DNA of 32,931 bases, taken from DATHTC01 sp035456465 (GTDB lineage Bacteria; Actinomycetota; Thermoleophilia; Gaiellales; Gaiellaceae). The notes under the pieces were generated by a model, which ran no database searches, was not told the DNA's origin, and saw nothing but the letters and a program-made list of their open reading frames with translations. Of this stretch, positions 15,333-23,469 are shown one piece after another. The position numbers were made by a program, and so were the translations under genes. The stretch's first letter is position 1; every line of letters starts with the position of its first letter. Where the stretch lies: positions 1 to 32,931 of the forward strand of contig DATIDD010000046.1 of assembly GCA_035456465.1 (NCBI GenBank), in the 5' to 3' direction.

Positions 15333-16520
15333 TCACCGGCCCGCGCAGAGCGCCCGGGCCTCGTCCCCGAGCTCGACGAGCAGCCCGGCGAGCGTGGCCG
15401 CGTCGGCGAGCACGGCCGCCGCCTCCGCGCTCGCGGCGCCCTCGGCGACGTCCAGCCGGAGGATCGAGAACGCCCGCAGCCCCGCTGCCGCCGCGAAGGC
15501 GAGCCGCACGTCCCGCTCGTCCCCGGCCCATCCGGCCTCGCGCAACCCGCCGAGGTAGGCGTCGTAGAGCACCGAGGCGAGCCCGGCCGCGTCTCGCGCC
15601 GGCAACTCGCCCGACGCGACCGTCCCGACGAGCGTCGACGCGATCTCCTCCCCCGCCGGAGCGAGCCCGACGAGGCCCCAGTCGATGGCGACGACCTGCG
15701 TTGCGCCGCCGGCCGCCCGGAGGAACAGGTTGCGCCGGTGCGCGTCGAGGTGGCAGCAGGTCTGCGGGAGCGCCTCGACCGCCCGGAGCAGCGCGTCACG
15801 GCCGCCCCACAACCGTGCCAGGCGGTCCTGCAGCGCGACGGGATAGGCCTCGCGCGCGAGCGGCGCGTCCCAGGCGGCGCCTCCCGGGAGCTGGCGCCCG
15901 AAGTGGTAGGGCGTGAGCTGCGTCGACCACACGCGCAGCCACCGCCGGCCGAGCCAGTCGTGGTCGGGCACGCGCCCGGCGAGGAAGCGCCCGTTGAACG
16001 CTCCCAGGGCCCGGCCCACGCGCTCCCAGTCGCCGAGCGACCACACCTCCGCCGCGCCGCCGAGGTCCTCGAGCCACAGCCAGCCGGTGTCGTCGTCCTC
16101 GCGCCCCCCGCCGTGACACGCCGCGGCGACGAGGTCGCCGTCGAGCGCCGCGAGGAAGCCGCTCTCGTAGGCACGCAGCTCGCGGTCCCAGCGCACCGCC
16201 TCGTCCCGCACCGCCGCCAGGCCCGGCGGGAGCGGCGACTCGTCCGCAAGCCCGGCCGCCGACCGCGTCACCTTCAGCACCAGCCGCCACGGGACCGCGC
16301 GCCCGGTGCCCGTCGCGGTCCCCTCGAAGCGGTAGACGCCGCCCGACGAGGGATTGAGGAAGTCGTAGCCGACCGGCTCGTGCCGCCACTCGACAACGCG
16401 CGCCGACGGATCGCCGAGCACGCTGCGCACCGGGCCCTCGAGCAGCGCGGCGTCGATCGCCTCGACCCGCCGGTCGATCGAGCTCCGGTCGTCCGCCGGC
16501 GAGCGCGTCTCGGACGCCAC
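15333..16520 (-). CDS. APH-type (aminoglycoside phosphotransferase family) kinase
   Basis: This 395-residue protein has the APH/choline-kinase fold. Its catalytic loop is HLDAHRRNLFL with D259 and N264, and the metal-binding D280 is in AIDWG. The N-terminal lobe includes a likely ATP-lysine strand (RLVLKVTR) and the acidic LWLEDLGG hinge. Family members phosphorylate small molecules such as aminoglycosides, choline, sugars or macrolides; the substrate cannot be read from the sequence and resistance should not be assumed. The GTG start has TACAGT exactly six bases upstream. It follows the ABC exporter genes on the same strand but appears to have its own promoter. Confidence 0.85.
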   Translation of the reverse strand: MASETRSPADDRSSIDRRVEAIDAALLEGPVRSVLGDPSARVVEWRHEPVGYDFLNPSSGGVYRFEGTATGTGRAVPWRLVLKVTRSAAGLADESPLPPGLAAVRDEAVRWDRELRAYESGFLAALDGDLVAAACHGGGREDDDTGWLWLEDLGGAAEVWSLGDWERVGRALGAFNGRFLAGRVPDHDWLGRRWLRVWSTQLTPYHFGRQLPGGAAWDAPLAREAYPVALQDRLARLWGGRDALLRAVEALPQTCCHLDAHRRNLFLRAAGGATQVVAIDWGLVGLAPAGEEIASTLVGTVASGELPARDAAGLASVLYDAYLGGLREAGWAGDERDVRLAFAAAAGLRAFSILRLDVAEGAASAEAAAVLADAATLAGLLVELGDEARALCAGR

Positions 16521-16526
16521 GCGGCG

Positions 16527-16543
16527 ACTGTACGGGACGTCCC
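16527..16543 (-). promoter_or_regulatory. Leaderless promoter of the phosphotransferase with adjoining palindrome
   Basis: TACAGT (16532-16527 on the minus strand) ends six bases before the GTG. One base upstream of it lies GGGACGTCCC (16534-16543), a perfect 10-bp palindrome. Its place in the promoter spacer would suit a repressor, but a short GC-rich palindrome may be chance. Confidence 0.45.
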
Positions 16544-16548
16544 CGCCG

Positions 16549-17349
16549 CTAGTCGATCAGCTTGCGCGTCATCGCGTGGATCGCGATGCGCCACAGGGTC
16601 AGGCCGAAGACGACGAGTGCGCCGAGCCGCAGGAGGTCGGTCCACCCGACCCAGCCGAAGGCGGCGTGCCGGACGAGCTCGACGCAGTGGTGCAGCGGAT
16701 TGAGCGCCCCGAGGAACTGCGCCCACTCCGGCAGCCGGTCGAGCGGGAAGAACGTCCCCGCCACGAGGAACAGCGGCGTCAGCACCGCGCTGACGACGTA
16801 GTTGAAGTTCTCGAACGACTTCGAGAAGCCGGCGACGGAGATCCCGAAGCACGCCCAGCCGAAGCCGGAGATCCACGCGATCAGCGGCACCGCCAGCATC
16901 CCCCACGCCGGGTCGAGGCCGAAGCCGATCGCCACGAGCATCGGCACGCAGCCGTAGACGCCGGCGCGCGTCGCGATCCACAGCGCCTCCGCCGTCACGA
17001 GCTCCTCGGTGTCCACGGGCGCCGCCAGGATCGCGTCGTACGTGCGCTGGAACTGGTACTTGACGAACGTCCCGAACATGGCCGGGAACGCGCTCGCGAA
17101 CAGCACCGCGGTCGCGACCGTGCCGGTGCCGACGAACTCGACGTACTCGTAGCCGCCGATCCTCCCGACGAGCGAGCCGAAGCCGAAGCCGAACGCGAGC
17201 AGGTAGATCGTCGGCTCGACCGTCGAGGAGAACGTCGACGAGCGCCAGTAGGAGGAGAAGTTCACGACCTCGCGGACGAGCACGCCGGTGATCGCCGACC
17301 GCTCGAGCCGGCCGAGCCGCCGGGGACGCGTCGCCGCCGCGACGGCCAT
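16549..17349 (-). CDS. ABC-2 type exporter permease
   Basis: This 266-residue membrane protein is the permease of an ABC exporter of the NodJ/DrrB type. It has about six membrane segments and a conserved end region with LTPLFLVAGTFFPLDRLPEW, followed by NPLHHCVELVRHAAFG, which is typical of the ABC-2 family. The ATG overlaps the ATPase stop codon as ATGA, so the two subunits are translationally coupled and should form a two-plus-two exporter in the cytoplasmic membrane. The cargo is unknown; relatives export polyketides, drugs or modified oligosaccharides. Confidence 0.92.
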   Translation of the reverse strand: MAVAAATRPRRLGRLERSAITGVLVREVVNFSSYWRSSTFSSTVEPTIYLLAFGFGFGSLVGRIGGYEYVEFVGTGTVATAVLFASAFPAMFGTFVKYQFQRTYDAILAAPVDTEELVTAEALWIATRAGVYGCVPMLVAIGFGLDPAWGMLAVPLIAWISGFGWACFGISVAGFSKSFENFNYVVSAVLTPLFLVAGTFFPLDRLPEWAQFLGALNPLHHCVELVRHAAFGWVGWTDLLRLGALVVFGLTLWRIAIHAMTRKLID

Positions 17350-18248
17350 CAGCCGATCTCCTCGCCCGTGAGCAGCACGAAGACGTCCTCGAGGTTCGCC
17401 GGCCGTCGCTCCCCCTCGGGACGAAACCCGTTGCCGCCGTCGACGCCGAGGATCGACACGCTCGTGCCGGTCCTGCGCGTGCGGAGACCGTGCGAGCCGG
17501 CCTCGGCCTCGACCTCCGCCAGCCGCGCCGGCCCGCCGTAGACCTCGAGCACCTCGCTGCCGGCGTGCTCCGTCACGAGCTCGGCGGGGGGCCCCGCGGC
17601 GACCGCCGTGCCGTGCGACATGATCATGACCGTGTCGGCGAGGCGCTGGGCCTCCTCGATGTAGTGCGTCGACATCAGGATCGTCGTGCCCTCGCTGCGC
17701 AGCGCATCGATCAGCGCCCAGAGCTCCTGCCGCACCTGCGGGTCGAGGCCGACGGTGGGCTCGTCGAGGAGCGCGAGCCGCGGCCGGTGGACGAGCGCGC
17801 GCGCGATCAGCAGCCGCCGGCGCATCCCGCCCGAGAGCTTGTCGACCCGCGTGTCGCGCCGGTCGGCGAGCTTCGCCATCACGAGCGCGTGCTCGATCGC
17901 GTCCCGGCGCTCCGCGCGCGGAATGCGGTACAGGTGGGCGAACACGAGCAGGTTCTGCTCCACCGTCAGCGTCACGTCGAGGTTGTCGAGCTGGGGCACG
18001 ACGCCGAGCTCGGCACGGGCCTGCTTCGACTCCTCCGGCAGCCGGAACCCCAGCACCTCGAGCTCGCCCTCGTCGGCGATCGCCTGGGCGGTGAGGAGGC
18101 GCATCGTCGTCGACTTCCCCGCCCCGTTCGGGCCGAGCAGGCCGACGCAGGTGCCCTCCGGCACGTCGAGGTCGAGGCCATCGACGGCGGTGATCGCGCC
18201 GTAGCGCTTCACGACGCCGCGCAGGCGGATCGCGAGCCCGCTCACCAC
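17349..18248 (-). CDS. ABC exporter ATPase (NodI/DrrA-like)
   Basis: This ATPase of about 299 residues has Walker A GPNGAGKST (about residues 39-47), the Q-loop region VVPQLDNLD, the signature LSGGMRRRL, Walker B LALLDEPTVGLDP and the switch histidine in STHYIEEAQ. The C-terminal tail resembles that of NodI and DrrA. It pairs with the ABC-2 permease through an ATGA overlap. Three in-frame GTG codons (18260, 18248, 18245) could start it; 18248 is chosen because AGGTGG lies at a fair distance upstream. It begins 32 bases after the DHA2 exporter stop, so all three genes probably form one export operon. Confidence 0.92.
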   Translation of the reverse strand: MVSGLAIRLRGVVKRYGAITAVDGLDLDVPEGTCVGLLGPNGAGKSTTMRLLTAQAIADEGELEVLGFRLPEESKQARAELGVVPQLDNLDVTLTVEQNLLVFAHLYRIPRAERRDAIEHALVMAKLADRRDTRVDKLSGGMRRRLLIARALVHRPRLALLDEPTVGLDPQVRQELWALIDALRSEGTTILMSTHYIEEAQRLADTVMIMSHGTAVAAGPPAELVTEHAGSEVLEVYGGPARLAEVEAEAGSHGLRTRRTGTSVSILGVDGGNGFRPEGERRPANLEDVFVLLTGEEIG

Positions 18249-18280
18249 CGTCCGTTCCACCTGCGGGCGCCGCCCCTCGG

Positions 18281-19726
18281 TCAGTCCGCCTCCACGCCCA
18301 CCGGCACGAGCTCCTCGTGCTCGGGTGCGGCGACCCGGAGCAGCGCGGCTGCGACCGACCCGGCGGCGACGATGAAGATCGCGCCGACGACGAAGGCGAC
18401 GTGGTAGCCGCCGTTGAGCGCCGCGAGCGAGTCGTGGCCGCTGCTCAGCAGGGTGTCGCTGCGCGAGGACGCGAGGCTGGCGAGGACGGCGAGACCGACC
18501 GCGCCGCCCATCATGAACGCGGTGTTGACGACGCCCGAGGCCAGGCCCGCCTGCTCCGGCGCGACGCCGCTCATCGCCGCGAGGAGGATCGGGTTGAACG
18601 CGATCCCCGCGCCGATCCCGACGGCGATCGTCGCCGGCAGGACGTCCACGGCCCAGTTGCCGTCGACCGGCGTCCGCGCGAGCAGCAGCAGCGCGAGCGT
18701 CATCAGCCCGAGGCCCGTCAGCAGCGGCGCCTTGATCCCGAGCCGCATCACCAGCCGGTCCGAGAGCAGGAGCGACGACGCGCCCCAGACGACGGTGCCC
18801 GGCAGGTACGCGAGCCCGACCTCGAGCGGGCTGTACCCGAGCACCAGCTGGAGGTAGAGCGCCGAGAAGAAGAAGTAGGCGAACATGCCGGCCGCCATCA
18901 GCGCGCCGACGACGTTGGCCGTCGAGACGTTGCGGTTCCGGAACAGGCCGAGCGGCATCAGCGGCGACGAGACGCGCGCCTCGATCGCCAGGAACGCGAC
19001 GAGGAGGCCGGCCGCGGCGCCGAGCATCCCGAGCGTCCGTGCCGACGTCCACCCCTGCTCGTTGCCGTTGACGATGGCGTAGACGGCGAGCATCAGCGCG
19101 CCCGTCACCGCGATCGCGCCGGCGACGTCGACGCGGCCGGTCGCGGCGGGGCCGCGCGCCGTCGGCAGCAGGCGCAGCGAGAGCAGGTAGACCGCGACGC
19201 CGACCGGGAGGTTGACGAGGAAGATCCAGTGCCAGCTCAGCAGGTCGGTGAGGATCCCGCCCGCGAGCACGCCCAGGACCCCGCCGCCGGAGAGGACGAA
19301 GCCGAACACGCCCATCGCCTTCGCGCGGTCGGCCTGCTCCGTGAACAGGGTCATGAGCAGCGAGAGCGCGACCGCGGACACGACCGCGCCGCCGGCGCCC
19401 TGGACGGCCCGCGCCGCGACGAGCATCCCCTGCGTGGTCGAGATCCCGCAGGCGAGCGACGCCGTCGTGAACAGCGCGATCCCCGCCAGGAAGAGCCGCC
19501 GGTGCCCGAACAGGTCGCCCAGCCGGCCGCCGAGCAACAGGAACCCGCCGAAGGTCAGCAGGTAGGCGTTCACGACCCACGCGAGCGACGTCTGCGAGAA
19601 GCCCAGGTCGTCGCGGATCGACGGCAGGGCGACGTTCACGATCGTGCCGTCGAGCACGATCATGAGGTCGCCCAGACACAGCACGTACAGCGCCAGCCAG
19701 CGCTTGCGATCGGTCAACTCGGTCAT
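18281..19726 (-). CDS. DHA2-family (EmrB/QacA) MFS drug exporter
   Basis: This 481-residue membrane protein has the 14-segment layout of the DHA2 branch of the major facilitator superfamily. TM1 holds the LDGTIVNVALPSI motif, the first loop has GGRLGDLFGHRR, and TM5 carries the antiporter segment GGGVLGVLAGGIL. Such proteins exchange protons for drugs or secondary metabolites. ATG 19726 follows a purine-rich GAGGGGGGATCA. A TACCGT box (19762-19757) gives a leader of roughly 25 bases, and a perfect palindrome (19783-19807) overlaps the likely -35 region, implying repression. No TetR or MarR gene is adjacent, so the repressor must be encoded elsewhere. Confidence 0.93.
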   Translation of the reverse strand: MTELTDRKRWLALYVLCLGDLMIVLDGTIVNVALPSIRDDLGFSQTSLAWVVNAYLLTFGGFLLLGGRLGDLFGHRRLFLAGIALFTTASLACGISTTQGMLVAARAVQGAGGAVVSAVALSLLMTLFTEQADRAKAMGVFGFVLSGGGVLGVLAGGILTDLLSWHWIFLVNLPVGVAVYLLSLRLLPTARGPAATGRVDVAGAIAVTGALMLAVYAIVNGNEQGWTSARTLGMLGAAAGLLVAFLAIEARVSSPLMPLGLFRNRNVSTANVVGALMAAGMFAYFFFSALYLQLVLGYSPLEVGLAYLPGTVVWGASSLLLSDRLVMRLGIKAPLLTGLGLMTLALLLLARTPVDGNWAVDVLPATIAVGIGAGIAFNPILLAAMSGVAPEQAGLASGVVNTAFMMGGAVGLAVLASLASSRSDTLLSSGHDSLAALNGGYHVAFVVGAIFIVAAGSVAAALLRVAAPEHEELVPVGVEAD

Positions 19727-19756
19727 TGATCCCCCCTCGAACCTCGCATCTCGAAA

Positions 19757-19807
19757 ACGGTAGACCCGCCCCGCGCGCTGGACTCATCGGTCGGCCGCAC
19801 CGATGAG
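19757..19807 (-). promoter_or_regulatory. Promoter and palindromic operator between the exporter and STAS genes
   Basis: CTCATCGGT (19783-19791) and ACCGATGAG (19799-19807) are perfect 9-bp inverted arms around a seven-base spacer, a TetR-like operator size. It lies where a -35 would be for the exporter's TACCGT -10 (19762-19757, minus strand) and 29 bases before the STAS start on the other strand. Confidence 0.65.
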
Positions 19808-19836
19808 GTACGGCCTGCCGCACCGTCTACGTTGCG

Positions 19837-20127
19837 ATGACGGCACCCGCGCCGAGCACGGCCGCCTTCGCCATCGGCGGCCCGATCACCCGTGCCGACC
19901 TGCCGGGACTCTCCCGCCGCGTGTGTGGGCTGCTGGAGCGCAGCGGCGCCGAGGTCGTCGTCTGCGACGTGACCGGGGTCGCTCCCGACGCGGTCACCGT
20001 CGACGCGCTCGCGCGGCTCCAGCTCGCCGCCCGCCGCCGGGGCTGCCGGGTGCGGCTGCGGCACGCCTCCGACGAGCTCCGCGAGCTCGTCGCGTTCATG
20101 GGGCTGACGGACGTGCTGCCGGAGTGA
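19837..20127 (+). CDS. STAS-domain protein (anti-sigma antagonist-like)
   Basis: This 96-residue protein consists of one STAS domain: the strand VVVCDVTGV, the helix VDALARLQLAARRRG, then VRLRHASDELRELVAFMGLTDVL. SpoIIAA-type members switch on phosphorylation of a serine in the segment after the first strand; here that segment reads APDAVTVDAL, with no serine, so classic kinase control is doubtful. The protein may bind a partner or small ligand instead. No good Shine-Dalgarno is visible and a TACGTT lies only three bases before the ATG, so start control is unclear. Its stop is three bases from the convergent sigma factor stop. Confidence 0.8.
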   Translation: MTAPAPSTAAFAIGGPITRADLPGLSRRVCGLLERSGAEVVVCDVTGVAPDAVTVDALARLQLAARRRGCRVRLRHASDELRELVAFMGLTDVLPE

Positions 20128-20130
20128 GGC

Positions 20131-21117
20131 CTACGCGTCGAGCCGCGGCGGCAGCCCGAAGAGCGGGAACACGGTCTCGGTGCCGAGGAAGAACGTGAGC
20201 TCGACGATGCGACCGTCCTCGACCTCGAGGACCTGCAGCGCCCACGGCTCGTGGCCGTCGCCCGCCTCGCTCGGCTTGTACTGGCCGAACGCAGGTGCGC
20301 CGTTCGCGGCGGTCGTGGCGATCACGCGCGAGCCGCGGCAGCCGGCACCCGGGCCGACCCACCAGGCGAAGATGTCGTCGCGGCCGCGCAGCCACAGGTC
20401 GTAGGGCGGCATCGACTGGGTCGCGTCCTCGTGGATCAGGGACGTGAGCGCCTCCATGTCGTAGCGCTCGAACGCCTCGACGTAGCGCGCGAGCAGCTCG
20501 GCGTCGGCCGCGTCGACGGACGGCGTCGCGTCGGGGCTCAGGTCGCTCGCCTCGAGCGTCGCGCGGGCGCGCTGGAGCGCGCTGTTGACCGAGGCGACGC
20601 TCGTGTCGAGCAGCTCCGCCACCTCGGCCGCCTTCCACCGGAGCACCTCGCAGAGGATGAGCACGGCGCGCTGGCGCGGCGGCAGGTGCTGCAGCGCGGC
20701 GACGAACGCCAGCCGGATCGTCTCGCGCGACTGCGCCACCTCGGCCGGGTCGCCGTCCGCGGGGACGACGAGCGTGTCCGGCACCGGCTCGATCCACGTG
20801 ACCTCCGGGAGCGCGTTCAGGTTCTCGGCGACGGGCTCACGCGCGGGCCCGAGGTCCATCGGACGCGCGCGCCGCTTCCGCCCCTCCAGCATGTCGAGGC
20901 ACACGTTCGTGGCGATCCGGTAGAGCCACGAGCGGAGCGCCGCGCGGCCCTCGAAGCGGTCGTAGCCGCGCCACGCCCGGATCAACGCCTCCTGCACGGC
21001 GTCCTCGGCCTCGAACGGCGAGCCGAGCATGCGGTAGCAGTACGCGGTCAGCTCGGTCCGGTGCTGCTCCAGGCGCTCGGCGAGCTCGGGTGCGGCGGCG
21101 GTGGGCGACTCCGGCAC
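20131..21117 (-). CDS. ECF sigma factor, SigX5/SigG type with SnoaL-like C-domain
   Basis: This 328-residue sigma factor has region 2 (about residues 20-88, including GSPFEAEDAVQEALIRAW and the promoter-recognition part FEGRAALRSWLYRIATNVCLDML) and region 4 (about 145-190, LPPRQRAVLILCEVLRWKAAEVAELL and helix TSVASVNSALQRARATL). A fused SnoaL-like domain (about 205-320) follows. In this ECF group the C-terminal domain takes the place of a separate anti-sigma factor and adjusts activity; none is encoded here. The GTG start has TAAGAT exactly six bases upstream, so it is probably leaderless. Its own target promoters cannot be assigned from this window. Confidence 0.93.
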   Translation of the reverse strand: MPESPTAAAPELAERLEQHRTELTAYCYRMLGSPFEAEDAVQEALIRAWRGYDRFEGRAALRSWLYRIATNVCLDMLEGRKRRARPMDLGPAREPVAENLNALPEVTWIEPVPDTLVVPADGDPAEVAQSRETIRLAFVAALQHLPPRQRAVLILCEVLRWKAAEVAELLDTSVASVNSALQRARATLEASDLSPDATPSVDAADAELLARYVEAFERYDMEALTSLIHEDATQSMPPYDLWLRGRDDIFAWWVGPGAGCRGSRVIATTAANGAPAFGQYKPSEAGDGHEPWALQVLEVEDGRIVELTFFLGTETVFPLFGLPPRLDA

Positions 21118-21123
21118 GGGCCC

Positions 21124-21129
21124 ATCTTA
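21124..21129 (-). promoter_or_regulatory. -10 box TAAGAT of the sigma factor gene
   Basis: TAAGAT on the minus strand ends six bases before GTG 21117. It matches TANNNT fully. No -35 is evident at the usual distance. Confidence 0.55.
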
Positions 21130-21271
21130 GGCGGACGCCCCGTCGCCGCGACGGGTGCGCGGCACACGGCCTCGAGCGGGAGCGCGGCGCCGTCGTCGCT
21201 CCGCGATGTCGATCTCACGTCCGCACACGCGGGCGCGTTCCAGCTCTCGACCCCTCGTCGAAAGGACCCCC

Positions 21272-21916
21272 GTGCGGCTCTACGACTACGCAGCCTCCGG
21301 CAACTGCTACAAGGCGCGGCTGCTGCTGGCGCTGCTCGACCGCCCGTACGAGCGCGTCGCGGTCGACATCTTCGCCGGCGACACGCTGACCGACGAGTTC
21401 GGCCTGCTCAACCCCGTCCGCGAGACGCCCGTGCTCGTGCTCGACTCCGGCGAGGTGATCACGCAGTCGAACGCGATCCTCTGGTACCTCGGCGAGGGGA
21501 CGTCGTATCTCCCGGAGTCGACGGTCGACCGCGCCCGGGTCGTGCAGTGGCTGGCGTTCGAGCAGGAGCGCGTGATGGCAGGCGTCGGCGGCGCGCGGTT
21601 CCGCCGGATCACCGGCCGCGAGGCGCTCGACCCCGAGGGCGTCGCGAGCCGGTACGCGCTGGGCGAGGAGGCGCTGGGCGTGCTCGAGCAGCAGCTCGCC
21701 GACCGCGAGTTCGTCGTCGGCGACCGGTGCTCGATCGCGGACGTCTCGCTGTTCGCGTACACGCACGTGGCCGGCGACGCGGGCTACGACCTCCGGCGGC
21801 TTCCCGCCGTCGCCGCGTGGCTGGAGCGCGTCCGCGCCGAGCCCGGGTTCGTCGACGACCTCGTCCCCTACGGCGCGAACGCCCGCCCGGGCGCGGGCCG
21901 GTCGATCTACGACTGA
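21272..21916 (+). CDS. Glutathione S-transferase family protein
   Basis: This 214-residue protein has a thioredoxin-like N-terminal domain (residues 1-80) with the SGNCYKARLLL active-site region, NPVRETPVLVLDSGEVITQSNAI (cis-proline and the ligand-binding glutamine-serine), and an all-helical C-terminal domain with the DRCSIADVSLFAY motif near residues 150-163. Actinobacteria often lack glutathione, so the true thiol cofactor or substrate is open. GTG 21272 follows GAAAGGAC and begins the first strand; an in-frame extension upstream is not supported. The AraC-type gene starts 53 bases downstream but has its own -10 box. Confidence 0.9.
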   Translation: MRLYDYAASGNCYKARLLLALLDRPYERVAVDIFAGDTLTDEFGLLNPVRETPVLVLDSGEVITQSNAILWYLGEGTSYLPESTVDRARVVQWLAFEQERVMAGVGGARFRRITGREALDPEGVASRYALGEEALGVLEQQLADREFVVGDRCSIADVSLFAYTHVAGDAGYDLRRLPAVAAWLERVRAEPGFVDDLVPYGANARPGAGRSIYD

Positions 21917-21956
21917 ACGCAGCACGAACGGAGAAGACGCCGCCGGCGCCCGCGAC

Positions 21957-21962
21957 TAGCCT
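21957..21962 (+). promoter_or_regulatory. -10 box TAGCCT of the AraC-type gene
   Basis: TAGCCT ends seven bases before GTG 21970. The hexamer equals those at the lipoprotein and PepSY promoters, but the TGAGA operator is absent. Confidence 0.5.
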
Positions 21963-21969
21963 GGCGCAC

Positions 21970-22524
21970 GTGTCGACGCAGCTCACCGACGCCCCACCTG
22001 CCCGCGCGGCACGGCCGCGGCGGGCGCCCGCACGCCGGTGGCGATACTTCCCCGCACCGGTGACGATCGTGGCCCCCGCACGGCACCTGTTGCGCGCGAA
22101 GGACCTGATCGACGCGCGCTACCGCGAGCCGCTGGACGTGTCGACGCTCGCGCGCGCCGCCCGGCTGTCGCCCTCGCACTTCAGCCGCGAGTTCCGCCGC
22201 GCGTTCGGCGAGACGCCGCACCAGTACCTCCTGACGCGCAGGCTCGAGCGCGCCGCCGCGCTGCTGCGCAGCACCGACCGCTCGATCGCCGAGGTCTGCT
22301 TCGCCGTCGGGCTCCGCAGCGTCGGCTCGTTCACGACGAGCTTCGGGCGGGCGTTCGAGCTCTCGCCGGCTGCCTACCGGGCCGCGCACCCGCCGGCGGC
22401 GCAGCGCGCACGGGTGCCGACGTGCGTGCTGCTCGCCTACGCGCGCCCGCCGTCCGCCGCCGTTCGCGAGGGCGCCGGGGCCGGCCCCGGCGAACGGCGC
22501 TTCCGGGCGACGACGAGCAGGTAG
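21970..22524 (+). CDS. AraC-family transcriptional regulator
   Basis: This 184-residue regulator has a double helix-turn-helix of the AraC type at about residues 42-140: ARYREPLDVSTLARAARLSPSHFSREFRRAFGETPHQYLL, then RSIAEVCFAVGLRSVGSFTTSFGRAFELSPAAYR. There is a basic N-terminal tail and no sugar-binding domain, so it belongs to the short single-domain group, often linked to genes for small enzymes. The C-terminal tail overlaps, on the opposite strand, the last 88 bases of the methyltransferase gene. The GTG start is backed by TAGCCT. Targets may include the upstream GST gene; this is inference. Confidence 0.88.
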   Translation: MSTQLTDAPPARAARPRRAPARRWRYFPAPVTIVAPARHLLRAKDLIDARYREPLDVSTLARAARLSPSHFSREFRRAFGETPHQYLLTRRLERAAALLRSTDRSIAEVCFAVGLRSVGSFTTSFGRAFELSPAAYRAAHPPAAQRARVPTCVLLAYARPPSAAVREGAGAGPGERRFRATTSR

Positions 22525-23387
22525 CCGTAGCGGTACTCGCCGGGGCCGTCGGGGGCGCCGAGGTTCCGGCGCGTGGCGAAGTCGAGGAAGTCGCGATGGA
22601 GCGCGTCCGCGCGTTCCGGCTCGTCGGCCAGCGCCGCGAGGGCGGCCACGACCGGTCCGAACGTCGCCTCGTAGAAGGCGCAGTAGTCGCGCGGCGACCC
22701 GTCGTACCGCTCGACGGCCTCCTTCCGCGTCAGCTCGAGCGCCTCGACGCGGTCGCCGAAGAGCTCGCGCACGTGCTCCTCGCGGCCCCACAGCACCGGC
22801 GGCAGGAACCCGGGAGGCGGGGCCGGCCCGTAACGGGCGAAGACCTCGAAGAACTCGCCGACGCCGCCCTCGGGCGTGTAGTTGGCCATCCCGATCGCGC
22901 CGCCGGGACGGCAGACGCGCAGCAGCTCGTCCGCCACCGCGCGGTGGTCGGGCGCGAACATCGCGCCGACCGAGGAGGTGACGACGTCGAACTCGCCGTC
23001 CCCGAACGGCAGCGCCGCCGCGTCGGCCTCGACCCACTCGAGCCGGAGGCCGAGCGCCTCGGCCTGACGCCGACCGGCGGCGAGGCTGTCGGGCTCGAGA
23101 TCGGCGGCGACCACCTCCGCCCCGGCCTCGGCCGCGCGCAGCGCGACGTTGCCCGTGCCCGCGGCGACGTCGAGCACCCGGAGGCCGGGCCCGATCCCGC
23201 AGGCCGCGACGAGCTCCGGCCCGAACTCCCAGACGAGCCGCCTCGCGAACCGGTCGTAGTCGCCGAGCCCCCAGATCGTCGCCGCGCCCGTGGCTTCCTC
23301 CATCGTCGTCCGCCCTCCCAGCTCCCGTATCCGCGCGAGCGCCGCCGCCTCCGCGATCCGCCGCCTGACGGCGCCTGCATGCTCCAT
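22437..23387 (-). CDS. Class I SAM-dependent methyltransferase (UbiE-like)
   Basis: This 316-residue protein has the class I methyltransferase fold: SAM-binding motif I VLDVAAGTGNVAL, motif II-like acidic VVAADLEPDSL, the EADAAALPFGDGEFDVVTSS segment and MANYTPEGG. The best relatives are UbiE/COQ5-type enzymes; the substrate is unknown. ATG 23387 is supported by TACGGT exactly six bases upstream, but the conserved part begins near an internal ATG about 28 codons later, so a shorter form is possible. The low-complexity C-terminal tail overlaps the AraC gene tail-to-tail. The TPR-LuxR regulator lies upstream on the same strand with an 82-base gap. Confidence 0.88.
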   Translation of the reverse strand: MEHAGAVRRRIAEAAALARIRELGGRTTMEEATGAATIWGLGDYDRFARRLVWEFGPELVAACGIGPGLRVLDVAAGTGNVALRAAEAGAEVVAADLEPDSLAAGRRQAEALGLRLEWVEADAAALPFGDGEFDVVTSSVGAMFAPDHRAVADELLRVCRPGGAIGMANYTPEGGVGEFFEVFARYGPAPPPGFLPPVLWGREEHVRELFGDRVEALELTRKEAVERYDGSPRDYCAFYEATFGPVVAALAALADEPERADALHRDFLDFATRRNLGAPDGPGEYRYGYLLVVARKRRSPGPAPAPSRTAADGGRA

Positions 23388-23393
23388 CCGGCC

Positions 23394-23399
23394 ACCGTA
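23394..23399 (-). promoter_or_regulatory. -10 box TACGGT of the methyltransferase gene
   Basis: TACGGT on the minus strand ends six bases before ATG 23387, which supports the longer start. Confidence 0.5.
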
Positions 23400-23469
23400 G
23401 GACGCGACCCGCTCGGCGGCTTCGCCCGAAGCGGCCATTTCGCGGCAGGGCGCCGCTGGCCGCTTCTGG

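Noticed and set aside
15333..16520. Calling the APH-family kinase an aminoglycoside resistance gene
   Set aside because: The family is broad and no substrate-specific residues can be recognised; only the kinase fold is supported.
17349..19823. Apparent MFS-ABC ATPase fusion of 824 codons
   Set aside because: Only the ATPase part is genuine in this frame; the exporter is encoded in another frame with its own stop at 18281.
20251..22524. 757-codon plus-strand frame ending in the AraC gene
   Set aside because: The part before 21970 runs antisense to the sigma factor and out of frame with the GST. The AraC gene has its own -10 box and start.
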